Source of the DNA: Vibrio coralliilyticus
GTDB taxonomy: Bacteria; Pseudomonadota; Gammaproteobacteria; Enterobacterales; Vibrionaceae
Length of the DNA stretch: 64,000 nucleotides
Assembly (NCBI RefSeq): GCF_024449095.1
Contig: NZ_CP024627.1
Location: forward strand, 1,612,001-1,676,000
Direction: 5' to 3'
Shown: piece after piece, positions 25,744-35,026 of the stretch
How positions within the stretch are numbered: position 1 is the first letter of the stretch
Layout of the letters: each line of letters starts with the position of its first letter
Notes under the pieces: generated by a model
What the model was told of the DNA's origin: nothing
The model's input: the letters and a program-made list of their open reading frames with translations, nothing else
Databases searched by the model: none
Position numbers and translations under genes: made by a program

Positions 25744-25902
25744 TAAATCATTCAGCCTAGTTTGCTAAGTTGGGCTAAATCCCTCATTTATGAAACCAAG
25801 CACACACTTTGTTCACACAAACCTCTATATCGCCTCTGAACATTTGATATAGTTCTTGCTTATCATTTACTTAGAAGAACTATTTATAAAATAGAGGTTG
25901 TC

Positions 25903-26193
25903 ATGGCTACTTCACTTCTTACGTCAGCGGCAGAACACATTTACGGCCGTGTATCTGGCAAACAAGATGCCAATAAATGGTACAAAGTCCTTGTACCTGA
26001 ATTACGTGAGGCTTTAGAAAGAGGCACTCCTATTACCGATCCGCAAGTTAAACGGTTAATCTCGCCCATCAGTGAGCTTCCATCATCCGGTGCTAAACAA
26101 AGAAACTTTGTTCGACGTTATATGCAGGACAGAGATTCTATGCTGAAGTTACCTCGAGATCCAAACACCATGATGTACGGATATTGGTGGTAA
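25903..26193 (+). CDS. small cytoplasmic protein of unknown function
   Basis: 96 aa, basic, mostly helical, ending MMYGYWW. No signal or membrane segment. It is followed after 2 bp by a membrane-protein gene and is probably co-transcribed with it. No family recognised. An AGAGG ribosome-binding site is present. The IS remnant and prophage nearby suggest that the pair is accessory. Confidence 0.6.
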   Translation: MATSLLTSAAEHIYGRVSGKQDANKWYKVLVPELREALERGTPITDPQVKRLISPISELPSSGAKQRNFVRRYMQDRDSMLKLPRDPNTMMYGYWW

Positions 26194-26195
26194 AT

Positions 26196-26564
26196 ATGAT
26201 CAAATGGGGAGTAAAAATTGCCTTTATTTTGGCAACTATTTTTATTGTTAATGATGTGGCGTTACTCGGTGATCCAATTCAGTTTATCGATTTAACTAGC
26301 TTTATGATTGTTATAATTCCTACCTTGTTTGCAACAGCTGTTGGTTACTTAAGTTCTCGCGTTGTAGCAATTCGGTGCGCTATTTATGGGAGTGTTGTGA
26401 GCAGCTTGTTAGGTGTCATGATTGGTGTCATCCGAACTTTTGGAAATGTTTTTGGTGATACAGAAGCCATATTTGTGGGTCTGAGCGTAGCATTTCTCCC
26501 ACTATTTTATGGACTTATCATTGTTCTGTTACTGCTTCCATTCTATCTAAGCAGCGAAGATTAA
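26196..26564 (+). CDS. small four-helix membrane protein of unknown function
   Basis: 122 aa from ATG 26196; an upstream overlap start at 26184 is less likely. Hydrophobic segments at about residues 5-22, 32-52, 60-82 and 95-118. It follows the 96-aa gene with 2 bp between. A strong terminator ends the unit. Function unknown. Confidence 0.6.
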   Translation: MIKWGVKIAFILATIFIVNDVALLGDPIQFIDLTSFMIVIIPTLFATAVGYLSSRVVAIRCAIYGSVVSSLLGVMIGVIRTFGNVFGDTEAIFVGLSVAFLPLFYGLIIVLLLLPFYLSSED

Positions 26565-26612
26565 TAGTAAGAAACATCTTAGACACTTAGCATTAGATAT
26601 AGGGGTTATATC

Positions 26613-26645
26613 AGACCGCCCAATATTGGGTGGTCTTATTTTTCT
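26613..26645. terminator. bidirectional terminator
   Basis: AGACCGCCCAAT (26613-26624) and ATTGGGTGGTCT (26625-26636) form a stem with one wobble, followed by TATTTTT. It lies between convergent genes. Confidence 0.75.
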
Positions 26646-26647
26646 TG

Positions 26648-27655
26648 TTAGTGCTTAGTGCAGCTCTGATAATTCTCGGGGGTACAGTAAGTCATCGGGA
26701 TATACATCACCTCCTCTACTGGCTGCTCATTGGCAAGCTTATAGAGAGTTAAGATGGCTTGCCTACCCATTTCATAAGGGTTTTGACCTATATTGACGTG
26801 CGCTAAATTATCTTTTAGGTATTCCAATTGCTCTTGAGCAGTGTCAGCCGTGATTATAATGATTTCTTTGTTTAGTATGGCATCTTTGTGAGGTGTAGCA
26901 ACATCTCTATACTCTTCTAAAAACTGAGCCCAGCCCCCTACTGCCACAATTGCATGGATCTTTCTTTCTTGATAGGAATTGAGTACGTTCTTAAGGTCTT
27001 CTAATGCTCTATGAAATTGACCAAAATTGTATAGGGGTTGACTGAACTCTGTCCAGCCATTTTCGCCTTTCAAGCGCTCACCTGGAGGCGTTAAGTACTG
27101 CTTTCCTGATAGCGCTGAGCGTACTCCCATCACTCTTAGGTTTAAATTTGGTGAATCTGGACGTCCACTTTGAATGATCACTGTACCACCATTAGGGAGT
27201 TGAGATTTCAGTTGCTCACCTAACGCCTCTCCTAATTCATAATCATTAGTGCCTATATAAGCAGCTCTTAATTCTGGATAGCTAGCTAGGGTTTCTTGTG
27301 CGAAGTCTGCGTCATAAGTGATTACTGGTACACCGAACTCCTTTGCTTGTTTCATACTATTTTCAAGCATAAACTCCGACTGAGATACAGCGATGGCAAT
27401 GCCATCTATTCCCTCATCTAACAATTCAGCAATGATCTTGTCTTGCTTTCGCACATCAACCGATTTGGGACCTCGATAAATACACTCCACATTCTCTAAC
27501 TCTTTGGCCGCAGCCATGCAACCTTCCCTACTGGCATCAAAGAATGGGTTGAGCTCTTCTTTGGGTACAACGGCAAAGCGAAGTTTGGCTTCGGATATGC
27601 TGATAGTACACAGTAGTAGGCTGAGAGTTATTACGTTTCTAACAAAACCAATCAT
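26648..27655 (-). CDS. periplasmic sugar-binding-type protein (orphan ABC/sensor binding protein)
   Basis: 335 aa with a signal peptide (residues 1-23, SISEA). The fold is that of type I periplasmic binding proteins for sugars or autoinducers (Peripla_BP_4): LRFAVVPKEELNPFF near the N-terminus, DGIAIAVSQSEFM near 85-97, AYIGTNDYELGEALG near 131-145, VGGWAQFLEEY in the second lobe. No permease or ATPase gene is adjacent, so it may feed a transporter elsewhere or, as TorT/LuxP do, act with a membrane sensor. Cys near the C-terminus (YCTPENYQSC) could form a disulfide. Confidence 0.8.
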   Translation of the reverse strand: MIGFVRNVITLSLLLCTISISEAKLRFAVVPKEELNPFFDASREGCMAAAKELENVECIYRGPKSVDVRKQDKIIAELLDEGIDGIAIAVSQSEFMLENSMKQAKEFGVPVITYDADFAQETLASYPELRAAYIGTNDYELGEALGEQLKSQLPNGGTVIIQSGRPDSPNLNLRVMGVRSALSGKQYLTPPGERLKGENGWTEFSQPLYNFGQFHRALEDLKNVLNSYQERKIHAIVAVGGWAQFLEEYRDVATPHKDAILNKEIIIITADTAQEQLEYLKDNLAHVNIGQNPYEMGRQAILTLYKLANEQPVEEVMYIPMTYCTPENYQSCTKH

Positions 27656-27863
27656 ATCGGCTTGTTCCCTTACAAAACTAATAATTTTACTTGTACTGTA
27701 AAAGTTAGCTCATAACGTGGAATTTTGGCGATTTCTCATATCTGTAATGTAAAACTGTGTAAGCATTACTTTTTGATATTCAATTATTTTGATAAGGTTT
27801 GCTATTATTGCTTATGCATTGAAGCTCACTCCGTGAGTAAAACACAAATATAAGGTTGCATCC

Positions 27864-28196
27864 ATGGAAACCATGCCTCTTCCAGACAGTAAGGCGATTG
27901 CTTGTGAAGATCATTTGATCATCTGGTTTTGGGAAACCCATTTGCACAAAAAAGGGTTGGCACAAAATGTCATTTTGGCTGAACTAAAAAAACTTGGTGA
28001 CTTACTAGTCAGCCTAAGACAAGATACGGCCCACTTTTTATTGCCAAGTTCACGACTCGAATTAGTGGTGGACATCGTGCCACATACATTGTTGCTAGGT
28101 GATAAATTCTATGAGGAGCATTACTACTTTGTTCAGGAAATCCGAGATCTAATAGACAAACAGGACCAAAGCCAGTTACTGTTTGAATACGCTTAA
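27864..28196 (+). CDS. conserved-looking small protein of unknown function
   Basis: 110 aa with an AAGG ribosome-binding site. No signal peptide or membrane segment, helical, acidic. I do not recognise the family. It stands alone between two minus-strand binding-protein genes. Confidence 0.6.
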   Translation: METMPLPDSKAIACEDHLIIWFWETHLHKKGLAQNVILAELKKLGDLLVSLRQDTAHFLLPSSRLELVVDIVPHTLLLGDKFYEEHYYFVQEIRDLIDKQDQSQLLFEYA

Positions 28197-28248
28197 CGTT
28201 AGTCCTTTACTTGCAACATTAAAAAGTGACACTGTAACTCACGGCAAA

Positions 28249-29028
28249 TCAATCAATATACTTATCCTTCTGTTTTAAGAACACTTCATCTCTAGATGCT
28301 TCAATCGCTTCCCATATTTTTTCTGCAAGTTCTGGATTTTTTTTAACAAATTGATGACTCAATACCAAGTAATAATTTTTGGTTGTGATTGCCGGTTCAA
28401 TTTGTTTAATGTTGTTCATCTTTTGGCTACTCAAAAACTGTTGTGCCATTGTATCTTGTACAGCAATTGCCGATAAACGTTCTAATTGAAGCATGGTAAA
28501 CAATTGCTCCGTTGTTTTTACTTCATGTACTTTCAATTGCTTTTTCTTTAACTCTCTGACGATAGAAAAGCCTAGGTGGGCACCGACTTTTTGATCTGTA
28601 TCCGCTAAGCTTTGTCCATCCCATTCCAAGGTATGATTTTGCAATGTATAAAAATAGTAGCCTATGGTTGCAATACGCTTACTGGCATCAGGCTTGTTAT
28701 CACTCATTGGATAACTAGCATATTGTGCACGCTGTGTATTGAAAGAAAAGATGAAACCCCCATCGACTTTTGCCGTCCCTATATCTTGTAGAACTCGCTT
28801 TCCAGGTAGGCGTACATATTCAATGTTCAAGTCCAATTGTAATGCAACATGATTGATTACATCCAATGCTAGTCCTGGAGGATTAGCGACACTAGCCCCA
28901 TTCCCCATCTGAAATGGATAAGATTCGACATCCGAGTATGCCAGTCTAAGAGTCGTTGAGGCCCAAACGGAAAGAGACATGGAAGCGGCTGCCAAAAATA
29001 AACAAAGTCTGCGAGTAAAGTGATTCAT
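28249..29028 (-). CDS. periplasmic amino-acid-binding-like protein (solute-binding family 3)
   Basis: 259 aa with a signal peptide (about residues 1-23, VWAS). LRLAYSDVESYPF at the start and PGLALDVINHVALQL match the bacterial extracellular solute-binding family 3 pattern. No transporter genes are adjacent, so it may be a sensor-type or moonlighting binding protein, as is common in Vibrio. An AAAGGAA ribosome-binding site supports the start. Confidence 0.8.
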   Translation of the reverse strand: MNHFTRRLCLFLAAASMSLSVWASTTLRLAYSDVESYPFQMGNGASVANPPGLALDVINHVALQLDLNIEYVRLPGKRVLQDIGTAKVDGGFIFSFNTQRAQYASYPMSDNKPDASKRIATIGYYFYTLQNHTLEWDGQSLADTDQKVGAHLGFSIVRELKKKQLKVHEVKTTEQLFTMLQLERLSAIAVQDTMAQQFLSSQKMNNIKQIEPAITTKNYYLVLSHQFVKKNPELAEKIWEAIEASRDEVFLKQKDKYID

Positions 29029-29163
29029 ACGCTTTCCTTTTTATCTAATTAAAGAAAGCATAGAGTGTATTGGTATGAATGTCCTGAAATTCTTTACCGT
29101 AACAAAAATGTATTATTGGGTGTTTTACTGCTCCGCCACAGAGCTGACAACACAAAGGATTTG

Positions 29164-30183
29164 TTATTCACTAGCACCACCTCCGAGACCGAGCAATATC
29201 TCCCAAAAATCTTGCCTCTTTGTCGTGAAATGCTCTCTGTTTGTAACATATCGAGCATGCTGTTCTGGGGCTAAAGAAGGTGAAAGCTTGATACTCCACA
29301 TTGGGTCAAACTGGTTAGGGATCATGGAATAGCGGACATCAATAACACTCAATTTATCATTTGGATGTAGGGCTAGATAACCGTTTGAAAAGCGGCGAAA
29401 GCGTTCAATATCTTTAGCCTGTTGTGAATTCTGTTTGAGCCATGGAAGATCTCTATTAATATCTAACTTGGCAATTGATTCCCCGCTGTAAATTTTGGCA
29501 GATCTACCTAGCCTAATGGCGTCTACGTGATAGTGTCCGTTTGTTTCATAAATCACTTTCCACACCAGTATATTAGCAAAGCTCGGTTTCACCTCTATTC
29601 GGTTTGGAGAATGATTTCGCTCCTGAGCCAATTGCAAGCCTTCGTTGTAAGCTCTTTCTTTTTGTATGATGCCCAAAGATAGATAGGTCAAACCCCATAG
29701 CAAAGCAATCCTTGCTCCCCAAGGTGTTGGCTTTCGAAACGTAACGGCAAGGCATATCAAGATCGGAAAAGTAAAAATGGGGTCGACCACAGACACCATG
29801 TTCCATGCATACCGCTCTTGAGTAAAAGGCCAAAGCAACTGAGTGCCATAGGACGTACAGGCATCAAGCAACGCATGGGTACTATAACCAAGTGTGCAAT
29901 ATAACCAACTTTGACCAAACGCTAGCCCACACCTTCTAGCTAAGAGCCAATGCAAGACCAAAGCACAAAGCAAGCTACCGAAAGGGATAAAGAAAAGTGA
30001 ATGAGTAAACTGTCTATGGTACTCCAGAAACAATAAAGGATCGCTAGAAGAACGAATCAGCACATCCAAATCTGGTGACATTCCTGCAAGCAGGCCTAAA
30101 CCACCGGCAACGAGTACGTGTTTTTTATTGCATACTGACTGAGGCAACGCCGCCCCAATTAACCCCTGTGTTAGCGGATCCAT
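29164..30183 (-). CDS. YdjM-type inner-membrane metal-dependent hydrolase family protein
   Basis: 339 aa starting MDPLTQGLIGAALPQ, the signature opening of this family. Conserved metal-binding-like motifs SPDLD (about 36-40), HRQFTHSLFF (about 57-66) and HALLDACTSYGTQLLWPF follow, with four or five membrane helices, then a soluble C-terminal domain of about 140 aa. Relatives are LexA-regulated YdjM and phospholipid-remodelling hydrolases; the substrate is not known here. The ribosome-binding site is GGAG. Confidence 0.85.
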   Translation of the reverse strand: MDPLTQGLIGAALPQSVCNKKHVLVAGGLGLLAGMSPDLDVLIRSSSDPLLFLEYHRQFTHSLFFIPFGSLLCALVLHWLLARRCGLAFGQSWLYCTLGYSTHALLDACTSYGTQLLWPFTQERYAWNMVSVVDPIFTFPILICLAVTFRKPTPWGARIALLWGLTYLSLGIIQKERAYNEGLQLAQERNHSPNRIEVKPSFANILVWKVIYETNGHYHVDAIRLGRSAKIYSGESIAKLDINRDLPWLKQNSQQAKDIERFRRFSNGYLALHPNDKLSVIDVRYSMIPNQFDPMWSIKLSPSLAPEQHARYVTNREHFTTKRQDFWEILLGLGGGASE

Positions 30184-30249
30184 CTTTCTCCAAGCCTGTA
30201 TTTTAAGATTGAATCATCAGAAATTGTCCGAGTTTCAATGGGATAATGC

Positions 30250-31101
30250 TCAGTTAACTTTTGGTTTGCTCGCTTTCTGTTGTTCCTTTGTAGCTAAGTC
30301 TACTTGTTGGTCAACAAAGTTGAAAAAGTTATCTTCGCTAATAAAAGGGTTATTGGGACTTGCCTCTTTCAATCTATCTCGATTGGCAAACAGGTTGTTT
30401 TTATGAGGGTGATTAGACAAGTTAACCGTTACAACTGGGCTACTTTCGGCGATTTTTTTGATTCTCTTCATGCTCGCGAAGTATAGCTTAGCGAGAGCAG
30501 GATTTTGGAAATTGACGCCATGCCCACCAACGACAAAAGCGCGATATTCGCTTCCATTATCTTTAACTAAGAAATCAATCGACAAGTCACCTTCGGTATG
30601 CCCTGGCGTGATGTAAAACTTAAATTTTGTGTCTCCTAACAAAACTTCAGATCCATCTTCGGCAAATTTAAAGACTTTCGGTGGCATGAATTTATTCTCA
30701 CCTTTACTCTTTTCCGATTGCTTTTTAGTTAGCTCTAAGCCCTTTTCTGTCATGATCACTTTGGAATTGTAGATGGATTGCAGAAACTCTGCCCCACCCA
30801 CATGATCGGAATGTCCATGCGTTACAATAATATAGCTCACCGATTTATCGCCTAATCCCAACTTCTGCAAGTTTTTGGGAATCCATTTACTGTATGGAAA
30901 ATCAAGGGTATCAATAATCACTAAACCTGCTGATGTATCTATCGCATAGGAAGAAACCCACTTATCCCCGATGTAATAAACATTGTCGAACATCTTAAAC
31001 GGCTCGATATAACCGTTTTCAGCACTCATCTTAGGTATACCCGTTTGAGAAAATGTTGAAGCTGACAAAAACATTGTCATCAAACATAGAATTAAGCGCA
31101 T
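30250..31101 (-). CDS. secreted metallo-beta-lactamase-fold hydrolase (B3-like)
   Basis: 283 aa from ATG 31101, with AGGGAG ahead of it; the frame extends further without one. A signal peptide precedes the domain. The zinc motif is intact, THGHSDHVGG, near residue 107, with further ligands TPGHTEGD (about 180) and a late His (NLSNHPHK), the arrangement of subclass B3-type enzymes. Some relatives hydrolyse beta-lactams, others lactones or phosphoesters; the activity cannot be fixed from this sequence. Confidence 0.8.
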   Translation of the reverse strand: MRLILCLMTMFLSASTFSQTGIPKMSAENGYIEPFKMFDNVYYIGDKWVSSYAIDTSAGLVIIDTLDFPYSKWIPKNLQKLGLGDKSVSYIIVTHGHSDHVGGAEFLQSIYNSKVIMTEKGLELTKKQSEKSKGENKFMPPKVFKFAEDGSEVLLGDTKFKFYITPGHTEGDLSIDFLVKDNGSEYRAFVVGGHGVNFQNPALAKLYFASMKRIKKIAESSPVVTVNLSNHPHKNNLFANRDRLKEASPNNPFISEDNFFNFVDQQVDLATKEQQKASKPKVN

Positions 31102-31469
31102 TCCAGTCTCCCTAATGCCAATCAATAGCCAAAGTTCCACCGCCTTTACCGTTTTAGAATTAAATGTTGGTGTTTAGTTTGGCAAGACTACCATACTGGA
31201 TGTACACACAATACGTCATTGCATTCATTTAACGTATGAAGAGTAGCAGCCACCCCCTGCTCTCAGACCAAGTTCCCTCTCTTTGGTGTTGTTTGTTTTA
31301 AGTCTTTGAATTTGCGTCAAATGGCTACTGTGTAGTATCAGGTCAGAACCTGAGATTATCTAGGCATATTGAACTGGATAAAAAATATAATTTTATAATG
31401 AATCATTTCCAAGCCTTCTACTTTTGAACTACTACTGAAAATCCTTAAAAGGATGAAAAGGACAAAAGG
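31102..31469. other. 368-bp divergent promoter region
   Basis: It lies between the minus-strand MBL gene and the plus-strand lyase-like gene, so it contains both promoters. No clear operator was recognised, and there is no open frame. Confidence 0.5.
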
Positions 31470-34295
31470 ATGAAGACATTAACAACGGGGCTTAGTGTGT
31501 TGAGCATGTGTTTTACATCACTCACTATGGCTACTACCTTCTATCAGGAAGCAGAGAGCAATTATATTGCATTTGAAGCCGAAGATTACCATCACATCAT
31601 TCGCCATAATGGTGAAAACGATGGGTTCAATGTAGTAGGAATCAACGAGTTTACCTCAGATTTTGGGACGTCTGTTTTACCCGCAGACTCAAGTTATCCC
31701 CCCTCACAAGATCGCGCTCTGCTTGCTGATTTTCGCTACCAACTGCCAATGCAGCAATCAACCGTTCAATATCAGGTTGTTTTTAACACACCAGGCACTT
31801 ACCGACTCTACTATCGACGTTCAATGTTTGAAATTGGTGACGGATCATCTTACGGAAACGAAGATTCATTCTTCTACGCTAAGGCTTTTGATTCTGAAGA
31901 ATTACTACGTGATGGGAGCCGGCAATCCCAAGATAGTACTAAAGAGTCTCATCCCCAAACTAACCCTTCTGAAGGAAAGTTTTTTTGGTTCCAAATAGAC
32001 ACTAATTTCGTTGTTTCTGAACAACAAGTAGGAAAACCCCTAACTTTTTCAATCAGTGACCGAGAAAAGGGGTTCGCCATTGATCGTTTTGTATTCAGCT
32101 TAGATCACAGTCTCGATGTTGCTGAAATACCAAAAGATGGTGATGGTAATCAACTTGACGAATTAGCCAACTCACCAGAGCAAGCGCCTAGCCATAACGC
32201 TTATCTATACCCTATGGACTATGTGCCCCACTTTGAGAGTGACGAAGAAATATTGTCTCGTGAGAATCAACTGAAAACTGTACGAGATGATTATATTGCT
32301 TATCTGTTTGAGCAGGATAAATCCGGTAATAGTGAGCAGGTTATTGATGAGCTCATAGCCCTAAATAACAATCAGGATGACTCCAAAGCCGCACTCCGTA
32401 GCATGATCACTTTGATCACGGATGAGAAGTTCTTTCCTCACTGGCGTGACTACGCCGTCAATCGTTTTTATGCAGAAGCAGAGAAAGCCCGGTTAATTGC
32501 TGCACAGGTAATCGAAGATAGTGACGGACAAGTTAACGATCTAAGGCAGGTAACGCCAATCCGACGTTATATGGACTACGCTTGGGCACTAGATAGGCTA
32601 GATGCCTTCCATAGCAATACTGAGGAAGCTACCGCTTTTAGAGCTCGTTTTGAGGACTTTGTAAACCAAAATTTAGAAGGCTTAGGTCCCTATTACGACG
32701 GTCCTTATTACACAACAGGCTACAACAAAGAAGTCTTTGCTATGGATGTCGCCTCTACGGTGAGTTTGCTCTATAAAAACTCCCCCCTATTCCCCAAGAT
32801 GAAAGAAGCTTTCTCTGCTTTTTGGCTGAACGTGACCCAAACATCTTATGATGGCGATAACTCTCCCCATTACGATGTTAATACCGGATTTCAGATCATT
32901 CTGAATATAGCATTAAGGCACGGCCTAGAAAGCGATGTTATTCAATCTGAACACTTGTTAAGAATGATGGATCGTATGTCGAGAACCATTATGCCTAGTG
33001 GACAGTCTGCGAAATGGGGTAAATCGATGGAAAGCATTTCTTCTGGTCAGATCAAAATATCAGCTGGTGATAACCTCCCATGGGTTTTAAAAATGGGCTA
33101 TCGGCTATGGCGTCACCCTCACTACTTATACATGGCGAGAAAATATCAAGCCTTTATGTATCAAGATCATGGACCATTTACAGGGAAAGAATATGTCCCC
33201 GACCTTTGGCCACTGGGTATTGATGCCTTCGATATTGAGCTAGCAAAACCAAACTCTGGCGACTTACTCTCTCGAACGACGCCTCGTATTACCTCATGCT
33301 GCGAGTATAACGGGTTACTATTAGGTCGAGGAGACAGTAACTATGTCGATGTACAAGATAAGTTAATTCTATCGACTGGGCATCACCCAAGAGCCCCATA
33401 CATGTTGATGGACTTGAGTTATACACAACATAAGGCCGCCGCTGATCACCGCTCCGGTATTGATAATCATAACTTCAATGGTGCACATACTGTCACTCGT
33501 TTGAAACGATGGTCAGAAGCCAATAAAACAAGTGGGATCTATATTAATCCAGCTCAATACGACTACCCAGAAGCGCCTTACCCTTCCAAGGAAGTTGCTG
33601 CATCTGGCAGTACCGATCAATTTGATGAAGTTATGGGGTACAGCCCATCATTTGATTACGAATTAGAGCATTACAATACTCAGCAACTGTCTGAAGATGC
33701 CGCTTATGGCATAGTGAAATACCATAAGTACCAGTACCCTGGAGTCACAACTCAGCGGGAAACTGTCCTTCTTCACAACGGCGCTCTTGTCGTTTTAGAC
33801 ACACTTTCCCCTACCACAACTTACTCTGGAGAGCATAAAGGCGGGGCAATTTATCAGGTATTGCCACAGTTTAAATCTCTAGAGGGAGATAACTGGGTTC
33901 TTCTTAGAGGTGGACTGAAAATGTTACCAACCCCTTTGCCTACAGGAGAGCTGCAGTACAATGACACTTTGATATTCTTCGATAGCTCAGCTGAAGATAT
34001 TGACATAAGATCGACAGAAAACCGATGGGATCCTGAGAATAGGGAATGGTTTAGTGCTTCAAAAAACCTTAAAGCAGGTGAATCGTTCAAAATCGTCTCA
34101 TTAATATTACCTCTAAGAGAGACTCATTCCGTTCAATCTTTCGTTAATACTCTAGATGTAAACTATGAAACTGATTCAACACAGATAACTATTCCATATA
34201 ATGCTACACAGAATCTCAAAATTGTTTTTCACTCTAACCAACCGGCGAGTGTGACCTATGAAGAAAGGGATAAGGAAAGTAAGCAGAACGAGTAA
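31470..34295 (+). CDS. secreted polysaccharide-lyase-like protein (CBM-like + toroid + heparinase II/III-like)
   Basis: 941 aa with a signal peptide (residues 1-22, SLTMA). Residues 30-215 resemble a carbohydrate-binding module (FEAEDYHHI, TYRLYYRR, GFAIDRFVFSLDHS). Residues 260-560 are helical, as in the alpha/alpha toroid of polysaccharide lyases, with DGPYYTTGYNKEVFAMD and GDNSPHYDVNTGFQ. The rest is beta-rich, with DHRSGIDNHNFNGAHTV and VLLHNGALVVLDTLSP, like the sandwich of heparinase II/III-type enzymes. It probably degrades an acidic algal or animal polysaccharide outside the inner membrane. The family number and substrate are not determinable. It is followed by a 12-bp inverted repeat (34317-34356). 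Confidence 0.75.
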   Translation: MKTLTTGLSVLSMCFTSLTMATTFYQEAESNYIAFEAEDYHHIIRHNGENDGFNVVGINEFTSDFGTSVLPADSSYPPSQDRALLADFRYQLPMQQSTVQYQVVFNTPGTYRLYYRRSMFEIGDGSSYGNEDSFFYAKAFDSEELLRDGSRQSQDSTKESHPQTNPSEGKFFWFQIDTNFVVSEQQVGKPLTFSISDREKGFAIDRFVFSLDHSLDVAEIPKDGDGNQLDELANSPEQAPSHNAYLYPMDYVPHFESDEEILSRENQLKTVRDDYIAYLFEQDKSGNSEQVIDELIALNNNQDDSKAALRSMITLITDEKFFPHWRDYAVNRFYAEAEKARLIAAQVIEDSDGQVNDLRQVTPIRRYMDYAWALDRLDAFHSNTEEATAFRARFEDFVNQNLEGLGPYYDGPYYTTGYNKEVFAMDVASTVSLLYKNSPLFPKMKEAFSAFWLNVTQTSYDGDNSPHYDVNTGFQIILNIALRHGLESDVIQSEHLLRMMDRMSRTIMPSGQSAKWGKSMESISSGQIKISAGDNLPWVLKMGYRLWRHPHYLYMARKYQAFMYQDHGPFTGKEYVPDLWPLGIDAFDIELAKPNSGDLLSRTTPRITSCCEYNGLLLGRGDSNYVDVQDKLILSTGHHPRAPYMLMDLSYTQHKAAADHRSGIDNHNFNGAHTVTRLKRWSEANKTSGIYINPAQYDYPEAPYPSKEVAASGSTDQFDEVMGYSPSFDYELEHYNTQQLSEDAAYGIVKYHKYQYPGVTTQRETVLLHNGALVVLDTLSPTTTYSGEHKGGAIYQVLPQFKSLEGDNWVLLRGGLKMLPTPLPTGELQYNDTLIFFDSSAEDIDIRSTENRWDPENREWFSASKNLKAGESFKIVSLILPLRETHSVQSFVNTLDVNYETDSTQITIPYNATQNLKIVFHSNQPASVTYEERDKESKQNE

Positions 34296-34405
34296 TAATC
34301 TGACCACTTAATCAACGGCCATTTACCTCCACAAATAACTCAGCAGGTAAATGGCCATCACTTCAATTCTTAAGTTACAGATCTGGCATGCTGGGTTTTC
34401 TAAAC

Positions 34406-34768
34406 CTAAAGTCGGAACTTGATACCAATAATTTGAGCCTCTTCGAGATCTTGAAGAGTGAGTTCAAAATCCTCTTTCGATGGGAGTTCGATCTCCCAAT
34501 TGTCATCTTTATTTTCGATTTTCAGCTGTGAATTTTCACTACTCAGATGCCAATTTCCGATAGGCTGTTCGACAATCACTTTTGAGCCTTCCAGAGATGC
34601 ATTGATAGAACTGTTTTTAACATTAAAAGTACAACTTGGTTTCAACTCACAATCGACATTTCTCTGTTCATGATAAGTGAGTGTTCGCCAAATAAACGCT
34701 GTAATTAAAAGGCTTAACATGATGATTATTTGAGCAAAACGGGAGCGTGTCAGTTTTTCGGCTGCCAT
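34406..34768 (-). CDS. small single-pass membrane protein of unknown function
   Basis: 120 aa from ATG 34768, with GGAG at a wide spacing; a TTG start at 34792 is possible. One N-terminal membrane segment (FAQIIIMLSLLITAFIWRTL, about 12-31), then an extracytoplasmic domain with two Cys (DCELKPSC). It is divergent from ccoN. No family recognised, though a gene of this type next to ccoN is usual in Vibrio. Confidence 0.65.
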   Translation of the reverse strand: MAAEKLTRSRFAQIIIMLSLLITAFIWRTLTYHEQRNVDCELKPSCTFNVKNSSINASLEGSKVIVEQPIGNWHLSSENSQLKIENKDDNWEIELPSKEDFELTLQDLEEAQIIGIKFRL

Positions 34769-34969
34769 TCGGTAGAGTTCTCCGTGTAACAAACTTCAAA
34801 GTTTTAAAATAAAAGGTCAAAACCTGACCAGCCGTAAGGTTACTACCCTGTCATTGAATTGTTAAATGCAGTATAGTTGGCGGCTGAAAATGCCACTTTT
34901 TTTAAAAATCGGCAAGAAAGTTTAACCGACTGTTTCGGCGTCATTTTCTTTAATGGTTTGGGTGGCATT

Positions 34970-34983
34970 ACGACATGTGTCGT
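34970..34983. promoter_or_regulatory. palindrome ACGACA-TG-TGTCGT upstream of ccoN
   Basis: A perfect 6-bp inverted repeat with a 2-bp centre, 43 bp upstream of the ccoN start. It could be an operator or part of the leader. No perfect FNR box was found in this promoter region. Confidence 0.3.
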
Positions 34984-35026
34984 GTTGGAAGTAAAGTGTA
35001 GTTAATTAGAAATTGGAAGCATGCAA

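Noticed and set aside
34817..34870. Search for an FNR box upstream of ccoN
   Set aside because: Only degenerate half-sites (for example around TTGAATTGTTAAA) were found, so none is reported.
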